DNA of 64,000 nt from Paenibacillus protaetiae. GTDB taxonomy: Bacteria; Bacillota; Bacilli; Paenibacillales; Paenibacillaceae. Both the position numbers and the translations under genes were made by a program. Below the pieces are notes generated by a model. That model saw only the letters and a list, made by a program, of their open reading frames with translations, did no database searches and was not told the DNA's origin. The stretch's first letter is position 1, and each line of letters begins with the position of its first letter. Location: contig NZ_CP035492.1 in NCBI RefSeq assembly GCF_004135365.1, forward strand, positions 1,674,001 to 1,738,000, written 5' to 3'. This document shows positions 38,009 through 47,169 of this stretch, one piece after another.

Positions 38009-38680
38009 TTATAAAATAGAGCGGTATAAAGAGTCCAGCCATAAAAAGATATCGCCGGATAAATTCAATATGGGATCAAGTGTTACTCTCCGCAAAGCAG
38101 GGACAAAAACAAGGATTAAAAAGATAAGCGAGCCCCATTGCGCATTTTGATCCAATTTGTACCGGAGGCGAAGCGGCAGCAAATCCGCAATAATCCGGTA
38201 GCCGTCAAGCGGCGGCAGCGGAATCAGATTGAACACAAATAAAAGCAGGTTAATCGAAATGAGGTATCCAAAAAAAGTATGGACCGCCATAATGACACCC
38301 CTGGAGCCGTCCATCAGCACACCGTTTCGCAAAAGCACATAATAAATAAACATGCCGACGGCTCCGATCAGCAAATTGCTGATCGGACCGGCCGCGGATA
38401 CTACAATCCCCATCAGCCGGGGATACTTGAACCGGCTTGGATTAACCGGCACCGGCTTTGCCCAGCCGAAGCCGGCAATCAGAATGAGAATCGTGCCTAA
38501 TATGTCGAGATGCACTCTTGGATTCAGCGTTACCCGCCCGGCATCATACGCTGTCCGGTCGCCGAACTTATATGCAAAATATGCATGGCTGAATTCGTGA
38601 ACCGTAAAAGCGATCAATATCGTTAAAACGACAAAAGGCAGCTCATCAACCGGATACCGGAAAAAACCGTCTAAATTCAT
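38009..38680 (-). CDS. Site-2 protease family (M50) membrane metalloprotease
   Basis: Membrane zinc protease of the M50B type, 223 residues. The HEXXH zinc site is visible as HEFSHAYFA and the third ligand region as NLIPLPPLDGYRI. About six hydrophobic segments are predictable and no PDZ domain is seen. The ATG at 38680 overlaps the prmA stop (ATGA) and is preceded by CAGGTGAG, so translation is coupled. A substrate is unknown; close relatives lie in housekeeping clusters of Firmicutes and are not obviously sporulation-specific. Confidence 0.9.
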   Translation of the reverse strand: MNLDGFFRYPVDELPFVVLTILIAFTVHEFSHAYFAYKFGDRTAYDAGRVTLNPRVHLDILGTILILIAGFGWAKPVPVNPSRFKYPRLMGIVVSAAGPISNLLIGAVGMFIYYVLLRNGVLMDGSRGVIMAVHTFFGYLISINLLLFVFNLIPLPPLDGYRIIADLLPLRLRYKLDQNAQWGSLIFLILVFVPALRRVTLDPILNLSGDIFLWLDSLYRSIL

Positions 38681-39657
38681 CCGCTCACCTGCGGCTTTCT
38701 CGCAATAATCGCGCACCAGTCTTCCTCGCGGCGTTTCTCTTCAATGGTAAAGCCGGCTTGCAGCAGCCCTTGCTCGACAACCTGCTCCTTGTCCTTGTAA
38801 ATTCCTGATGCAATGTACAAGCCGCCCGGCTTCAGCGCCTCGTATACATCGTCGATAAACAGCATAATAATTTCCGCCAGTATATTGGCTACTACAAGAT
38901 CAACCGGTACGGTAACGCCTACGGCGCTGTCCGCCCCATCCTGGCGCAGCACGCCCAGCAGATCGCTCAGCCGGATATCAATGTCCTCTTCCAGGCCGTT
39001 CAGCTTCACATTGTCCGTTGCGCTGCTCACCGCTACCGGGTCCAAATCAAGCGCAAGCACCCGTTTGGCGCCCAGTTTTATCGCCCCGATGGCAAGTATG
39101 CCGGAGCCGGTGCCAACATCAATCACTTCTTCACCGCCGCGGACTACCGATTCCAGTGTTTGCAGGCAAAGATAAGTGGTTGGATGCGTTCCTGTTCCGA
39201 AAGCCATACCCGGGTCAAGCTCGATAATTTTTTCTTCCGGAGAAGGCTCATACGCTTCCCAAGTCGGCTTAATGGTTAACGTCTCCGACACGCGGATCGG
39301 CTTAAAATATTGCTTCCAGTTATTCGCCCAGTCCTCTTCGTCCACCAGCTTGTGCGAAATCGTATAATTACCCGGATCAATGCCGAACTCTCTCAGTTCG
39401 TCAATCCGCGGTTTAACCGCTTCGGTAATTTCCTCCAGATCCGTGCCTTCCGGGAAATACCCTTGAATAATGGCCTGGCCTTCCGGTATATCGTTAAGAG
39501 GCGTTTCATACCATTGGCCAAACGAAGTATCCCGCTCCTTGTTCAAAGTGCCTGATTCCTCAATAGTTACGCCGCCGGCGCCCATTTCATGCAAAAAATT
39601 CGAAATCATCTCGATGGATTGCTCCGTCGTATGGATTGTCAGCTCATACCATTTCAT
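38677..39657 (-). CDS. prmA: Ribosomal protein L11 methyltransferase
   Basis: SAM-dependent trimethylation of ribosomal protein L11. The 326 residues have an N-terminal L11-binding domain and the catalytic domain with LDPGMAFGTGTHPTT, VIDVGTGSGILAIGA and the DLVVANILAEII motif. Strong Shine-Dalgarno GGAGGAG. In Bacillus prmA directly follows dnaJ; here about 9 kb of other genes lie between them and prmA has its own promoter. Confidence 0.96.
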   Translation of the reverse strand: MKWYELTIHTTEQSIEMISNFLHEMGAGGVTIEESGTLNKERDTSFGQWYETPLNDIPEGQAIIQGYFPEGTDLEEITEAVKPRIDELREFGIDPGNYTISHKLVDEEDWANNWKQYFKPIRVSETLTIKPTWEAYEPSPEEKIIELDPGMAFGTGTHPTTYLCLQTLESVVRGGEEVIDVGTGSGILAIGAIKLGAKRVLALDLDPVAVSSATDNVKLNGLEEDIDIRLSDLLGVLRQDGADSAVGVTVPVDLVVANILAEIIMLFIDDVYEALKPGGLYIASGIYKDKEQVVEQGLLQAGFTIEEKRREEDWCAIIARKPQVSG

Positions 39658-39691
39658 TCAAGTGCTCCTCCAGTGCTAAAAACTAACAACT

Positions 39692-39720
39692 ATTGTACAC
39701 TAGAAAGCCGGGAAGCACAA
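39692..39720 (-). promoter_or_regulatory. Promoter of prmA-M50-rsmE-mtaB
   Basis: Minus strand TTGTGC (39720-39715), 17 bases, TACAAT (39697-39692), about 35 bases before prmA. Confidence 0.68.
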
Positions 39721-39797
39721 AACAGCACGCTCAAAAGCCAGCCCCCATTCCGGCTGCATTATCAACGGGCTGAACAGCCTGCCTGTTCCATAAAACA

Positions 39798-39843
39798 GCA
39801 GCCCCCTTTTTATCCCGGTACGGCGGAATCAAAAGGGGGCTGC
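39798..39843 (-). terminator. Terminator of the ABC-ROK-oxidase operon
   Basis: GCAGCCCCCTTTT and AAAAGGGGGCTGC form a 13-base perfect stem around a 20-base loop; T-rich on the minus-strand exit (TGTTTTATGG). It separates this operon from prmA. Confidence 0.8.
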
Positions 39844-39894
39844 GATCCAGTAGTTATGATGATGCTTCTCCTAAATCATCTTCCGGCGGATTAA

Positions 39895-41043
39895 TCACAC
39901 TTCCGCTTCCGTTACACTGTTGAACCGGGATAAATGAAAAGGCGCAAGATCAAAGGCGGACTGGTTTCGGATAACCAAATCGCTAATGATTTCGCCGACA
40001 ACGCTGGAAAACTTGAAGCCATGCCCGGAAAATCCTCCTGCAACCAGGACATTCCGATGCTCCGGATGGGTATCGATAATAAAATCTTCGTCCGGCGTCA
40101 TCTCATATTTGCATATCCCGCCGCGGAGCAGCTTGCCTGCAGCCCGGGGCATATAAGCTTCAAGAGCACGGCGGAGATCCCGCTCGTCGTCTTCATAGGC
40201 GCCAAATGGCTCGAACGGCTCTCCTGGCCGCCAGCTTCTGCCCGCATCATGGCGGCCGATTTTCACTCCCGATCCGTCCCGGCTCGGAAAACCGTAATAA
40301 CCTCCCGAAGCATCGCCGAATGTAAAGCCTGGAAAATGGGCCGTATCAAACAGAAGATTATCACTCTGGAACCAGCCGACAACTTTACGGACCGGACGGA
40401 CCGGCATATCAATAAACGAACGGATAGATCCAAACCATGCCCCCAGACTCAACACCAGCTTATCCGCCGTATAAAGACCATGACGGGTCCGAACGCCGAA
40501 TCCTTCACCGGCCGCTTCAATGCCCTCCACCGGCGTATTCACCAGCATTTCTGCGCCATACGATTCCGCTTGCCGCCGGTACGTTCGCACACATACATCA
40601 CAAAGCAAATAACCCGCCTGCTGTTCATACAACCCCTGGAAGCCGTCCGGAAACTGAAATCCGCTCCAGCGTGTCCGGATCTCATCCGCATCCAGCAGCT
40701 CAACCGGAACATGGTATTGTGCAGAACGGTTTATTTTAGATGACAAAACCGACGCAGCCGGCGCCGCATTCAGCACGCCCGACCGGACAAGCAGCGTCTC
40801 GCCGGACTCCTGCTCCAGTTCCGTCCATAACCGGTCCGCCCTAAGCGCCATCTCCGTATAAACCGGGCTGCCGCTGTATACATGCCGCATTAAACGGGTA
40901 TCCCCATGATGGCTTCCGAATAGATGGGGAGGATCAAACGCATCAATAAGCAGCACGCGAACCCCTTGCCTTGCCAAATAATAACCGGCGCTCATGCCCA
41001 TAGATCCTGCTCCGACTACAATCACATCATAAGATGTATGCAT
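39895..41043 (-). CDS. FAD-dependent amine oxidase, MSOX/SolA (sarcosine/N-methyltryptophan oxidase) type
   Basis: Cytosolic flavoenzyme of 382 residues that oxidises secondary amines to an amine, an aldehyde and H2O2. The Rossmann start VIVVGAGSMGMSAGYYLARQG binds FAD. Cys311 in GGICKYEMTPDEDFIID corresponds to the cysteine that holds FAD covalently in this family, and GGFSGHGFKFSS is the C-terminal FAD contact. The start is ATG 41043 (AAGGAGG ahead), overlapping the ROK gene by 17 bases. Operon position after a sugar importer suggests a sugar-linked amine (for example a fructosyl-amino acid); simple N-methyl amino acids remain possible. Confidence 0.88.
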   Translation of the reverse strand: MHTSYDVIVVGAGSMGMSAGYYLARQGVRVLLIDAFDPPHLFGSHHGDTRLMRHVYSGSPVYTEMALRADRLWTELEQESGETLLVRSGVLNAAPAASVLSSKINRSAQYHVPVELLDADEIRTRWSGFQFPDGFQGLYEQQAGYLLCDVCVRTYRRQAESYGAEMLVNTPVEGIEAAGEGFGVRTRHGLYTADKLVLSLGAWFGSIRSFIDMPVRPVRKVVGWFQSDNLLFDTAHFPGFTFGDASGGYYGFPSRDGSGVKIGRHDAGRSWRPGEPFEPFGAYEDDERDLRRALEAYMPRAAGKLLRGGICKYEMTPDEDFIIDTHPEHRNVLVAGGFSGHGFKFSSVVGEIISDLVIRNQSAFDLAPFHLSRFNSVTEAEV

Positions 41044-42154
41044 ACTTCCCTCCTTGACTCCTGTAATTTTCGATAACAGCTCTTCCTGCACCAAATAATG
41101 AAGCATCGTCGCCTAGCGACGTCATATGCATTTTAGGCGTCACGCTGACAAGCACCGCCAAAGCGTTCGATAATCTGCCCAAAAAGTTGTCGATACCGTA
41201 AGCCATTCTGCCGCCAAAAACAAGCGTGTCCGGGTCCAGCAGCACGATAATGTTAACCATTGCATAGGCGATATGCTGAATGATCCGGTCTTCGAGCCGA
41301 ATATTTCTTTCCTGCGATTGAAACGTCTTATATCCGAACTGCGCTTCAAAATAGCCAAACCGGCCGGTCGATTGGTACGGATCTGCCTGGATCTGTCCAA
41401 CCGTAGCCGGATCGACAATCAGGCTGCCGATTTCTCCGGCTGCAAAATGCGCTCCTTTATACAGCTTGCCGTCCAGCAATATCCCAGCCCCTATTCCCCG
41501 GTCCAAGTGGATATAAACGGACATGCCCGCCCATGCCTTTCGTTTCCAGGAGTCGCCAATAGCCGCTAAGTTGACGTCATTCTCTACAACAACCGGACAG
41601 CTTAAGCATGCCGTATAATAGTGCAGAATAGGCTCCTGATGCCAATGGAGCTCCGGCGCATTGGACACAATGCCTTCATCGTTCACAACGCCGGGCACAA
41701 CCACGCACACACCTAGCCATAACTCGGGCTGAAGCTGCTGGGCTTGCATCAAGCCTGTCAGGCGGCTGACCGATTCTCTGCACTGCTCTTCGACGCTGCG
41801 GCCAGAAGGCTTGAATTGTTCCTCCGCATATACCTGTCCCGCCAAATTAGAGAGGCGGATGCGAAATTTATCCGCATTCATCTGAACCGCGCCAATAAAG
41901 CGCGCATCCGGGTTCAGCTTAATGAGCTGGGGCGGTTTGCCGCCATGCGATACACCGCCGCCTGCATTATGAATCCATCCTTCCTCCATCAGCTCCTTCA
42001 CGATCGAAGAAACAGTCGGAGGACTTATCCCCGACACAGCGCTTAACTCGGCCCGGCTTGTAATCCCCGCCTGTTCCAAAAAAGTAAGAATGGCATTCCG
42101 GTTGACCAGCCGCAGCATATTGGGCGTACCCGGCCTATTCTTTTTGTTGTCCAT
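41027..42154 (-). CDS. ROK family transcriptional regulator
   Basis: A 375-residue repressor-type ROK protein: an N-terminal winged helix (RNAILTFLEQAGITSRAELS, then SGISPPTVSSIVKELM) and a sugar-kinase-like C-terminal domain with DRGIGAGILLDGKLYKGAHF and GEIGSLIVD. Family members respond to a sugar or sugar phosphate. The zinc-binding CxCGxxGC cluster of classical ROK proteins is replaced by a cysteine-free stretch after GEIGSLIVD. It lies inside the importer operon, upstream of the oxidase, and is its likely regulator. ATG 42154 with GGAG eight bases ahead. Confidence 0.9.
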   Translation of the reverse strand: MDNKKNRPGTPNMLRLVNRNAILTFLEQAGITSRAELSAVSGISPPTVSSIVKELMEEGWIHNAGGGVSHGGKPPQLIKLNPDARFIGAVQMNADKFRIRLSNLAGQVYAEEQFKPSGRSVEEQCRESVSRLTGLMQAQQLQPELWLGVCVVVPGVVNDEGIVSNAPELHWHQEPILHYYTACLSCPVVVENDVNLAAIGDSWKRKAWAGMSVYIHLDRGIGAGILLDGKLYKGAHFAAGEIGSLIVDPATVGQIQADPYQSTGRFGYFEAQFGYKTFQSQERNIRLEDRIIQHIAYAMVNIIVLLDPDTLVFGGRMAYGIDNFLGRLSNALAVLVSVTPKMHMTSLGDDASLFGAGRAVIENYRSQGGKYAYIL

Positions 42155-42205
42155 GGCTTCAGCTCCGTATCCTTTGAAGGGAAATCGAACGAATGGCTGT
42201 AACGG

Positions 42206-43033
42206 CTAACCTTTCATTCCAGTAAGCGAAATACCTTCTACGATTCTTTTTTGAAAAATGAAGTAGACGATGACGATCGGGATTACGGCAAGTGTGCTCA
42301 TCGCCATAATGAGATTCCATTGCAGGCCTCCGGCATCCGCCGTTGAGAAAAGCGACATCCCGACAGGCAGCGTACGCATATTCTCATCGGAAATGACGAT
42401 AACCGGCCACAAATAAGCGTTCCAATTCCCGAGAAACGACAATATCCCCAGCGCCGCAAGGGCTTGCTTCACCTGAGGCAGCGCGATTTTAATAAAAATG
42501 CTGAAATCGCCCATTCCGTCAATCCGGGCAGCCTCCAACAGATCGTCGGGCACGGCATACATAAACTGCCGCATTAAAAATACGCCAAAGGCGCTCATAA
42601 TGCCCGGAAACATAATGCCCCAGTACGTATCCACCCAGCCCAAGTCTGCGCTCAACACATACCAAGGGATGACAAGCAGTTCGATTGGAATCATCATCGT
42701 GCTCAAAATAAGATAAAATACGATCTTGTTTCCCCGGAATCTGTATTTCGCCAGCGTATATCCGACCAGTGAAGCAAAAAACACCTCACTTACCGTTACC
42801 GCAATTCCCACGATAAAGCTGTTGCCGTACCAGCGGACATATTCCGTCTCCGAAAAAATAAATCGATACGCCTCAGTGGTCCAATGTTTCGGAAGAAAAT
42901 GAAAAGAATAAAACTCAGGAAGCGATTTAAAAGAAGATACAACCATCCAAACAAACGGGAGGGCTACGCCAAGCAGTCCGGCAAGCAGCACGATATGGGC
43001 GGCTATCGCCCCTGCATCCGTTTTTTTCCGCAT
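42206..43033 (-). CDS. Carbohydrate ABC transporter permease (CUT1, MalG-like)
   Basis: Inner-membrane permease of 275 residues with six helices and the EAA loop signature EAARIDGMGDFSIFIKIALPQVKQAL. The start is ATG 43033 after TTAAAGGAGGTGAGG. It pairs with the permease and lipoprotein encoded upstream. No ATP-binding subunit is encoded in the operon, as usual for CUT1 systems that share an MsmX-type ATPase. Confidence 0.95.
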   Translation of the reverse strand: MRKKTDAGAIAAHIVLLAGLLGVALPFVWMVVSSFKSLPEFYSFHFLPKHWTTEAYRFIFSETEYVRWYGNSFIVGIAVTVSEVFFASLVGYTLAKYRFRGNKIVFYLILSTMMIPIELLVIPWYVLSADLGWVDTYWGIMFPGIMSAFGVFLMRQFMYAVPDDLLEAARIDGMGDFSIFIKIALPQVKQALAALGILSFLGNWNAYLWPVIVISDENMRTLPVGMSLFSTADAGGLQWNLIMAMSTLAVIPIVIVYFIFQKRIVEGISLTGMKG

Positions 43034-43046
43034 CTCCTCACCTCCT

Positions 43047-43981
43047 TTAATAATCGGCCGACCGATTCAACAGCTTCATTTGAACCCCGGTAACCAGCAT
43101 CATTAATAGAAACAGAACGACGGTAACCGCGGAAGCAAACGGCATATTAAAATCGTTGAAGCCTTGATTGTATACATATACCACGATGCTGAGCGTGCTG
43201 TTGAGCGGGCCGCCGGCTTCTCCCCCGCTGCCCCGGTCATATTGGCGATTTGAGTAAATGTTTGCAGGGCGCCGATCACGCCGGTTACAGACAAGAACAC
43301 AATCGTAGGATTCAGAAGCGGCCACGTAATCGCCCAGAACAGATTCCAGCGGCTGGCGCCGTCGATTCGGGCAGCTTCGTAATAAGATTTGGAAATCGAC
43401 TCCAGCCCCGCCATAAAAATGAGCATAGAAAACCCGGACGCTTGCCAAATGATGACAATGCTTACGGAAATCAGCGCAAGCTGCGGATCATGCAGCCATT
43501 TTTGGGCAGGCAGATGCAGCCCTTTCAAGAAGATGTTGATGATGCCGTTATCCTGGTCATACATAAGCCGCCACACCCAGCTGATCGCTACGGCAGAAGT
43601 AATGTAGGGAAGGAAATAAAAGGTGCGGTAAAAACCTTTAAACCGGTTTACCCTTCCGATCAGCAGCGCCAGCACAAGGCCGATCCCCAGCTGGAAGGGC
43701 ACCGTGATTACTACGTAAAGCAGCGTATTGGCGATCGCGCGCCAAAATACTTGCGAAGTGAACATTTCCTCGTAATTGCTCAGCGTGTATCCCGGCCCTG
43801 ACTGCTTAAAAAAAGACATGGCGAATGCATAAAGCGTAGGGGCTATCCGGATTCCCAAAAAAAACAGCAGCGGCAGCGCCAAAAAAGTATAGGCTGTACG
43901 TGTTTTTTTGTTTTCCAAAGTCAGCCGGCTATACGCAGGCGCCGGCGATCCGGTACCGGCTTCGTACATTTTGCGTGCCAT
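43047..43981 (-). CDS. Carbohydrate ABC transporter permease (CUT1, MalF-like), frameshifted
   Basis: The partner permease, about 311 residues once corrected. The first frame (from ATG 43981) has the membrane helices and the EAA loop YYEAARIDGASRWNLFWAI. The second frame completes the protein with GGEAGGPLNSTLSIVVYVYN and the last helix to 43047. Adding one G in the G4 at 43231-43234 (plus-strand C run), or in the adjacent five-base run at 43222-43226, restores the frame. A sequencing artefact is suspected. Fourteen bases separate it from the next permease. Confidence 0.85.
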
Positions 43982-44067
43982 AAGCTTCACCGCCTTTTGC
44001 TCATCCTAACGGGCATTGGAGATACGCAGGTTTACACCCGCGTATCCCGCCCGCTGTACAGCATGGA

Positions 44068-45353
44068 TTAATTGTTATGCTGCTTAAAATATTCGTCCCG
44101 AATCGCCTGCTGCTTCCCGACCAGATCGTTAAACACTTTATCGACGGGAGCATGGTTCAGGAAAATTTCGTTCGTTTGGTCAATAATGAGCTGGCGTTCG
44201 TCTTTTTCGTTTACAAAATAAGTAGCGTGCGCCGCATTCAAGCCTTTGACGAAAGGTCCGTAGATCGGGTCGCCGATAATAGACTGATCGTCCGCAAATG
44301 ATGCGGCAGCCGGCAGCTCGCCGACGGCGGACAGCCAATATTTCTGCGTTTCTTCGGAGGTTAAAAACTTCAAAAACTTTTCGGATGCCTCCAGCTTTTT
44401 GCCCGTAACGCCTTTGGCAATGCCGTGGACCCAATAAGAACCAAAGTTCGATTCCAATCCGCCTTCTTCTTTGGTTGGTATCGTTGCAACCCCCCAATCG
44501 GCATTCGTCGATTTCTTGGTTGTTTCGATCGCAAACGATCCGTCGATGATCATGCCCGCTTTGCCAGCCTGGAAGGCAGTCTCATACCCCTGATTGAAGT
44601 TCTGATCACCAATTTTGAACGTGTCAAACATATCGATCCAATATTTAAAAGCTTCCAGACCGGCAGGCGCAGCATTCCACTGTACTTTCCTGTTATCCTC
44701 GCTGTAAGGGGTAACCCCCATTGGCGCAGTAAAATTTCTTCAAAAACGTGGAAGCCCTGTCCGCTTACATCCGGCGCAAAACCTTCCTGCGTTAATGTGC
44801 CGTTATCGTAGACCGTCATTTTCTGCGCATCTTTGATCAGTTCATCCCATGTCTTTGGCGGGGCTTCCGGATCAAGGCCGGCTTTTCGGAACAAGTCCTT
44901 GTTGTAAAATAGGGCAAGCGAACGGACGGCCGTCGGAATAGCATAATATTGCCCGTCCAGCTTCGAATCCCGCACCATCGGAATATAGTAATTATCGATA
45001 TCCTTCGTGCTCATCAAATCTTGCGGAATCGGCTGCAAGTAACCCTGCTGCACATATTGAGGAATCCAGCCGTAATACAAATTCAAGATTTCAGGCCCTT
45101 TTTTCGCATTGACCGCAGCGGCTACCTTCTGGTTGTATTGGTCGTAAGGAAAGTCCTGGGCGACCACTTTAATATTCGGGTTCTGTGCCTCGAAGTCTTC
45201 AATCAGCTTCTTGATCGCCGTTATCTTGGAAGGGTAGCTGTACTGCCAGTAGGTGATCGTCACCTTGTCTCCATCTCCTCCGCTAGAGCCGCAGCCTGCA
45301 AGGAGCACAACCGTCAAAGCAAATACGAGAATCCATTTTAAATTTCTAAGCAT
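44068..45353 (-). CDS. Sugar ABC transporter substrate-binding lipoprotein, frameshifted
   Basis: Extracellular CUT1 solute-binding protein, about 428 residues when one G is added at 44715-44719 (plus-strand C5 run). Lipobox LAGC with Cys21 after a 20-residue signal sequence; then the family start VTITYWQYS and PNIKVVAQDFPYDQYNQKV. The second frame continues PYSEDNRKVQWNAAPAG to the end KQQAIRDEYFKQHNN. It begins the operon behind a strong promoter. The ligand cannot be read from sequence. Confidence 0.86.
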
Positions 45354-45413
45354 TGCGTTTCCCTCCCCAAATTAGAACCTTACTTAACTTTCCGAACAAA
45401 GGTTGTGAGACCG

Positions 45414-45443
45414 ATTATAAATTAGGTTATAATTTCCAGTCAA
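45414..45443 (-). promoter_or_regulatory. SigA-type promoter of the ABC-ROK-oxidase operon
   Basis: Minus strand TTGACT (45443-45438), 18 bases, TATAAT (45419-45414). An inverted repeat AACCTT-N17-AAGGTT (45376-45404) lies just downstream and could be an operator. Confidence 0.75.
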
Positions 45444-45565
45444 TCCTTAATTCCTAGATTGACAAATGGAATACTCGGGATTAAGATGACGGTATATTTA
45501 GAGCTTATTTACAAAATATGGTCATCGTATCGTCGATACGGCTCCACCTTTGTTAACCTTCTTAA

Positions 45566-45594
45566 TTAACTTTTTTCTTTAGTGCCTTTATTTT
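45566..45594 (+). promoter_or_regulatory. Candidate promoter for the ArgH-like/yojF/bshB2 unit
   Basis: Plus strand TTAACT, 17 bases, TATTTT, about 30 bases before the start codon at 45623. The match is weak. A perfect 7-base inverted repeat CGTATCG-T-CGATACG lies upstream at 45526-45540. Confidence 0.35.
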
Positions 45595-45622
45595 GTGTGT
45601 ACAGACCTGAGGAGGTAGACAA

Positions 45623-47125
45623 ATGGGAATAAAACAAGCGATATTCGAACGTGAAGGCAGCTCCTTCCCGGGAGCCACCTATTCAGAGGTCGTGCTTGCT
45701 CCGGCTTATGAACAAGCCAAATCCGTCCTGCTTCACCCCATGCTGGCGATTCATAAAGCGCATCTGATTATGCTGGTAGAGCAGTCGCTGCTCTCGCGCG
45801 AACAGGCTGCAGCCATTGTACAGGCCATTCGCAGCTTAAATCCGGCAGCCATTACCCAGACGACGTACGACGGCCATTATGAGGATCTGTTTTTCCTGGT
45901 CGAAAGCCAAATTATGCAGCGCGCCGGAGAAATCGGCGGCAGCCTGCATCTCGCCCGCAGCCGAAACGATATGGGAGTCGCCATGTACAGGCTGACGCTT
46001 CGCGACAAGCTGCTCGTAACAATCACTTCCGCGGTTTCCTTCCTGCATACGCTGCTGGATACGGCGGACAACCATACGAATACGGTTATGCTGGGCTACA
46101 CGCATACCCAGCAGGCGCAGCCCATGACATTCGCCCATTATATAACGGCAGTATTCGACTCCGTCAGCCGGGATGTCAAACGGTTAACAGCTGCTTACGA
46201 TACGAATAATGCAAGCCCGCTTGGAGCTGCAGCCTTAACAACCTCCGGATTTCCGATAAGCCGACAGCGTGTGGCCGATCTGCTTGCTTTTGACAGGCTG
46301 GTGGAAAACTCCTACGATGCGATTGGCGGCGCCGATTATTTAGGAGAAACTGCCTCCGCGCTTAAATTGTCGTTTATCGGCATCGGGCGTTTCGTCCAGG
46401 ATCTTCTGCTCTGGTCTACCCAGGAATTTGCCGCCATTCGCGTCGCTGACCCTTATGTACAAATCAGCTCCATCATGCCGCAAAAACGCAACCCTGTTTC
46501 CCTGGAGCATATCCGCTCGCTTAGTTCCAGCGGCGTGGGCAGCGCATCCACTGTTCTTCAGATGCTCCACAATACCCCATTTGGCGACATCGTGGATACA
46601 GAAGACGATCTCCAGCCGCATCTGTGGCAATCCCTGCATTTGTCCGATCAGCTGTTCCGTTTATTCGCGGCCGTCATCGGCACGCTTGAAGTAAACAAAG
46701 AAGTGCTGCTTGAACGGGCAAAGCGAAGCTTCGCTTCGATTACCGAGCTTGCCGATTCACTGGTCCGGGAGAAGCAAATCCCTTTCCGGAGCGCGCACTC
46801 CATTGCCAGCGGCGTCGTGAAGCTGGCGTTGTCGCGCGGCCTTGACGCGACGCAAGTGACAAGCACTCTGATTGATGAAGTAGCGGAGCCAATTATTGGC
46901 GCCCCGCTCTATTTGCCGGCGGAGATTGTGTCACGCGCCATGGACCCTGTCCATTTCGTAGAAATTCGCAAGCTGACGGGCGGGCCGTCGCCTGCGGAAG
47001 TATCCAGAGCATTAGCCGCACGACGCCTTAAGCTGCAGGAAATCCAAAGCTGGCTGGATACGCAGAAAACACAAATATCCCGGGCCTATGCCGAACTGGA
47101 CGAAATTACAGATGCATGGCTGTAG
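45623..47125 (+). CDS. Argininosuccinate lyase-like protein (ArgH paralogue)
   Basis: A 500-residue member of the fumarase/aspartase superfamily, closest to ArgH. Motifs: LHLARSRND (about 109-116), LGYTHTQQAQP (157-167) and the flexible signature SSIMPQKRNP (282-291) with Ser and Lys. Two positions usual in ArgH are changed: Met instead of Gln after SRND, and Val instead of Asp after KRNP, and Gly is lost before SSIMP. The substrate is therefore probably not argininosuccinate. The reaction class expected is C-N bond cleavage releasing fumarate, or its reverse. ATG 45623 follows GAGGAGGTAG. It is the first gene of a unit with yojF and bshB2; no arginine gene is near. Confidence 0.85.
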   Translation: MGIKQAIFEREGSSFPGATYSEVVLAPAYEQAKSVLLHPMLAIHKAHLIMLVEQSLLSREQAAAIVQAIRSLNPAAITQTTYDGHYEDLFFLVESQIMQRAGEIGGSLHLARSRNDMGVAMYRLTLRDKLLVTITSAVSFLHTLLDTADNHTNTVMLGYTHTQQAQPMTFAHYITAVFDSVSRDVKRLTAAYDTNNASPLGAAALTTSGFPISRQRVADLLAFDRLVENSYDAIGGADYLGETASALKLSFIGIGRFVQDLLLWSTQEFAAIRVADPYVQISSIMPQKRNPVSLEHIRSLSSSGVGSASTVLQMLHNTPFGDIVDTEDDLQPHLWQSLHLSDQLFRLFAAVIGTLEVNKEVLLERAKRSFASITELADSLVREKQIPFRSAHSIASGVVKLALSRGLDATQVTSTLIDEVAEPIIGAPLYLPAEIVSRAMDPVHFVEIRKLTGGPSPAEVSRALAARRLKLQEIQSWLDTQKTQISRAYAELDEITDAWL

Positions 47126-47169
47126 CCTTGGAGATAGCAAATAACGGAACGATAAGGAGCTGATTCGGT

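Noticed and set aside
42206-45353. Missing ABC ATPase as a sign of a broken importer
   Set aside because: CUT1 systems in Bacillales commonly share a distant MsmX-type ATPase, so its absence is normal.
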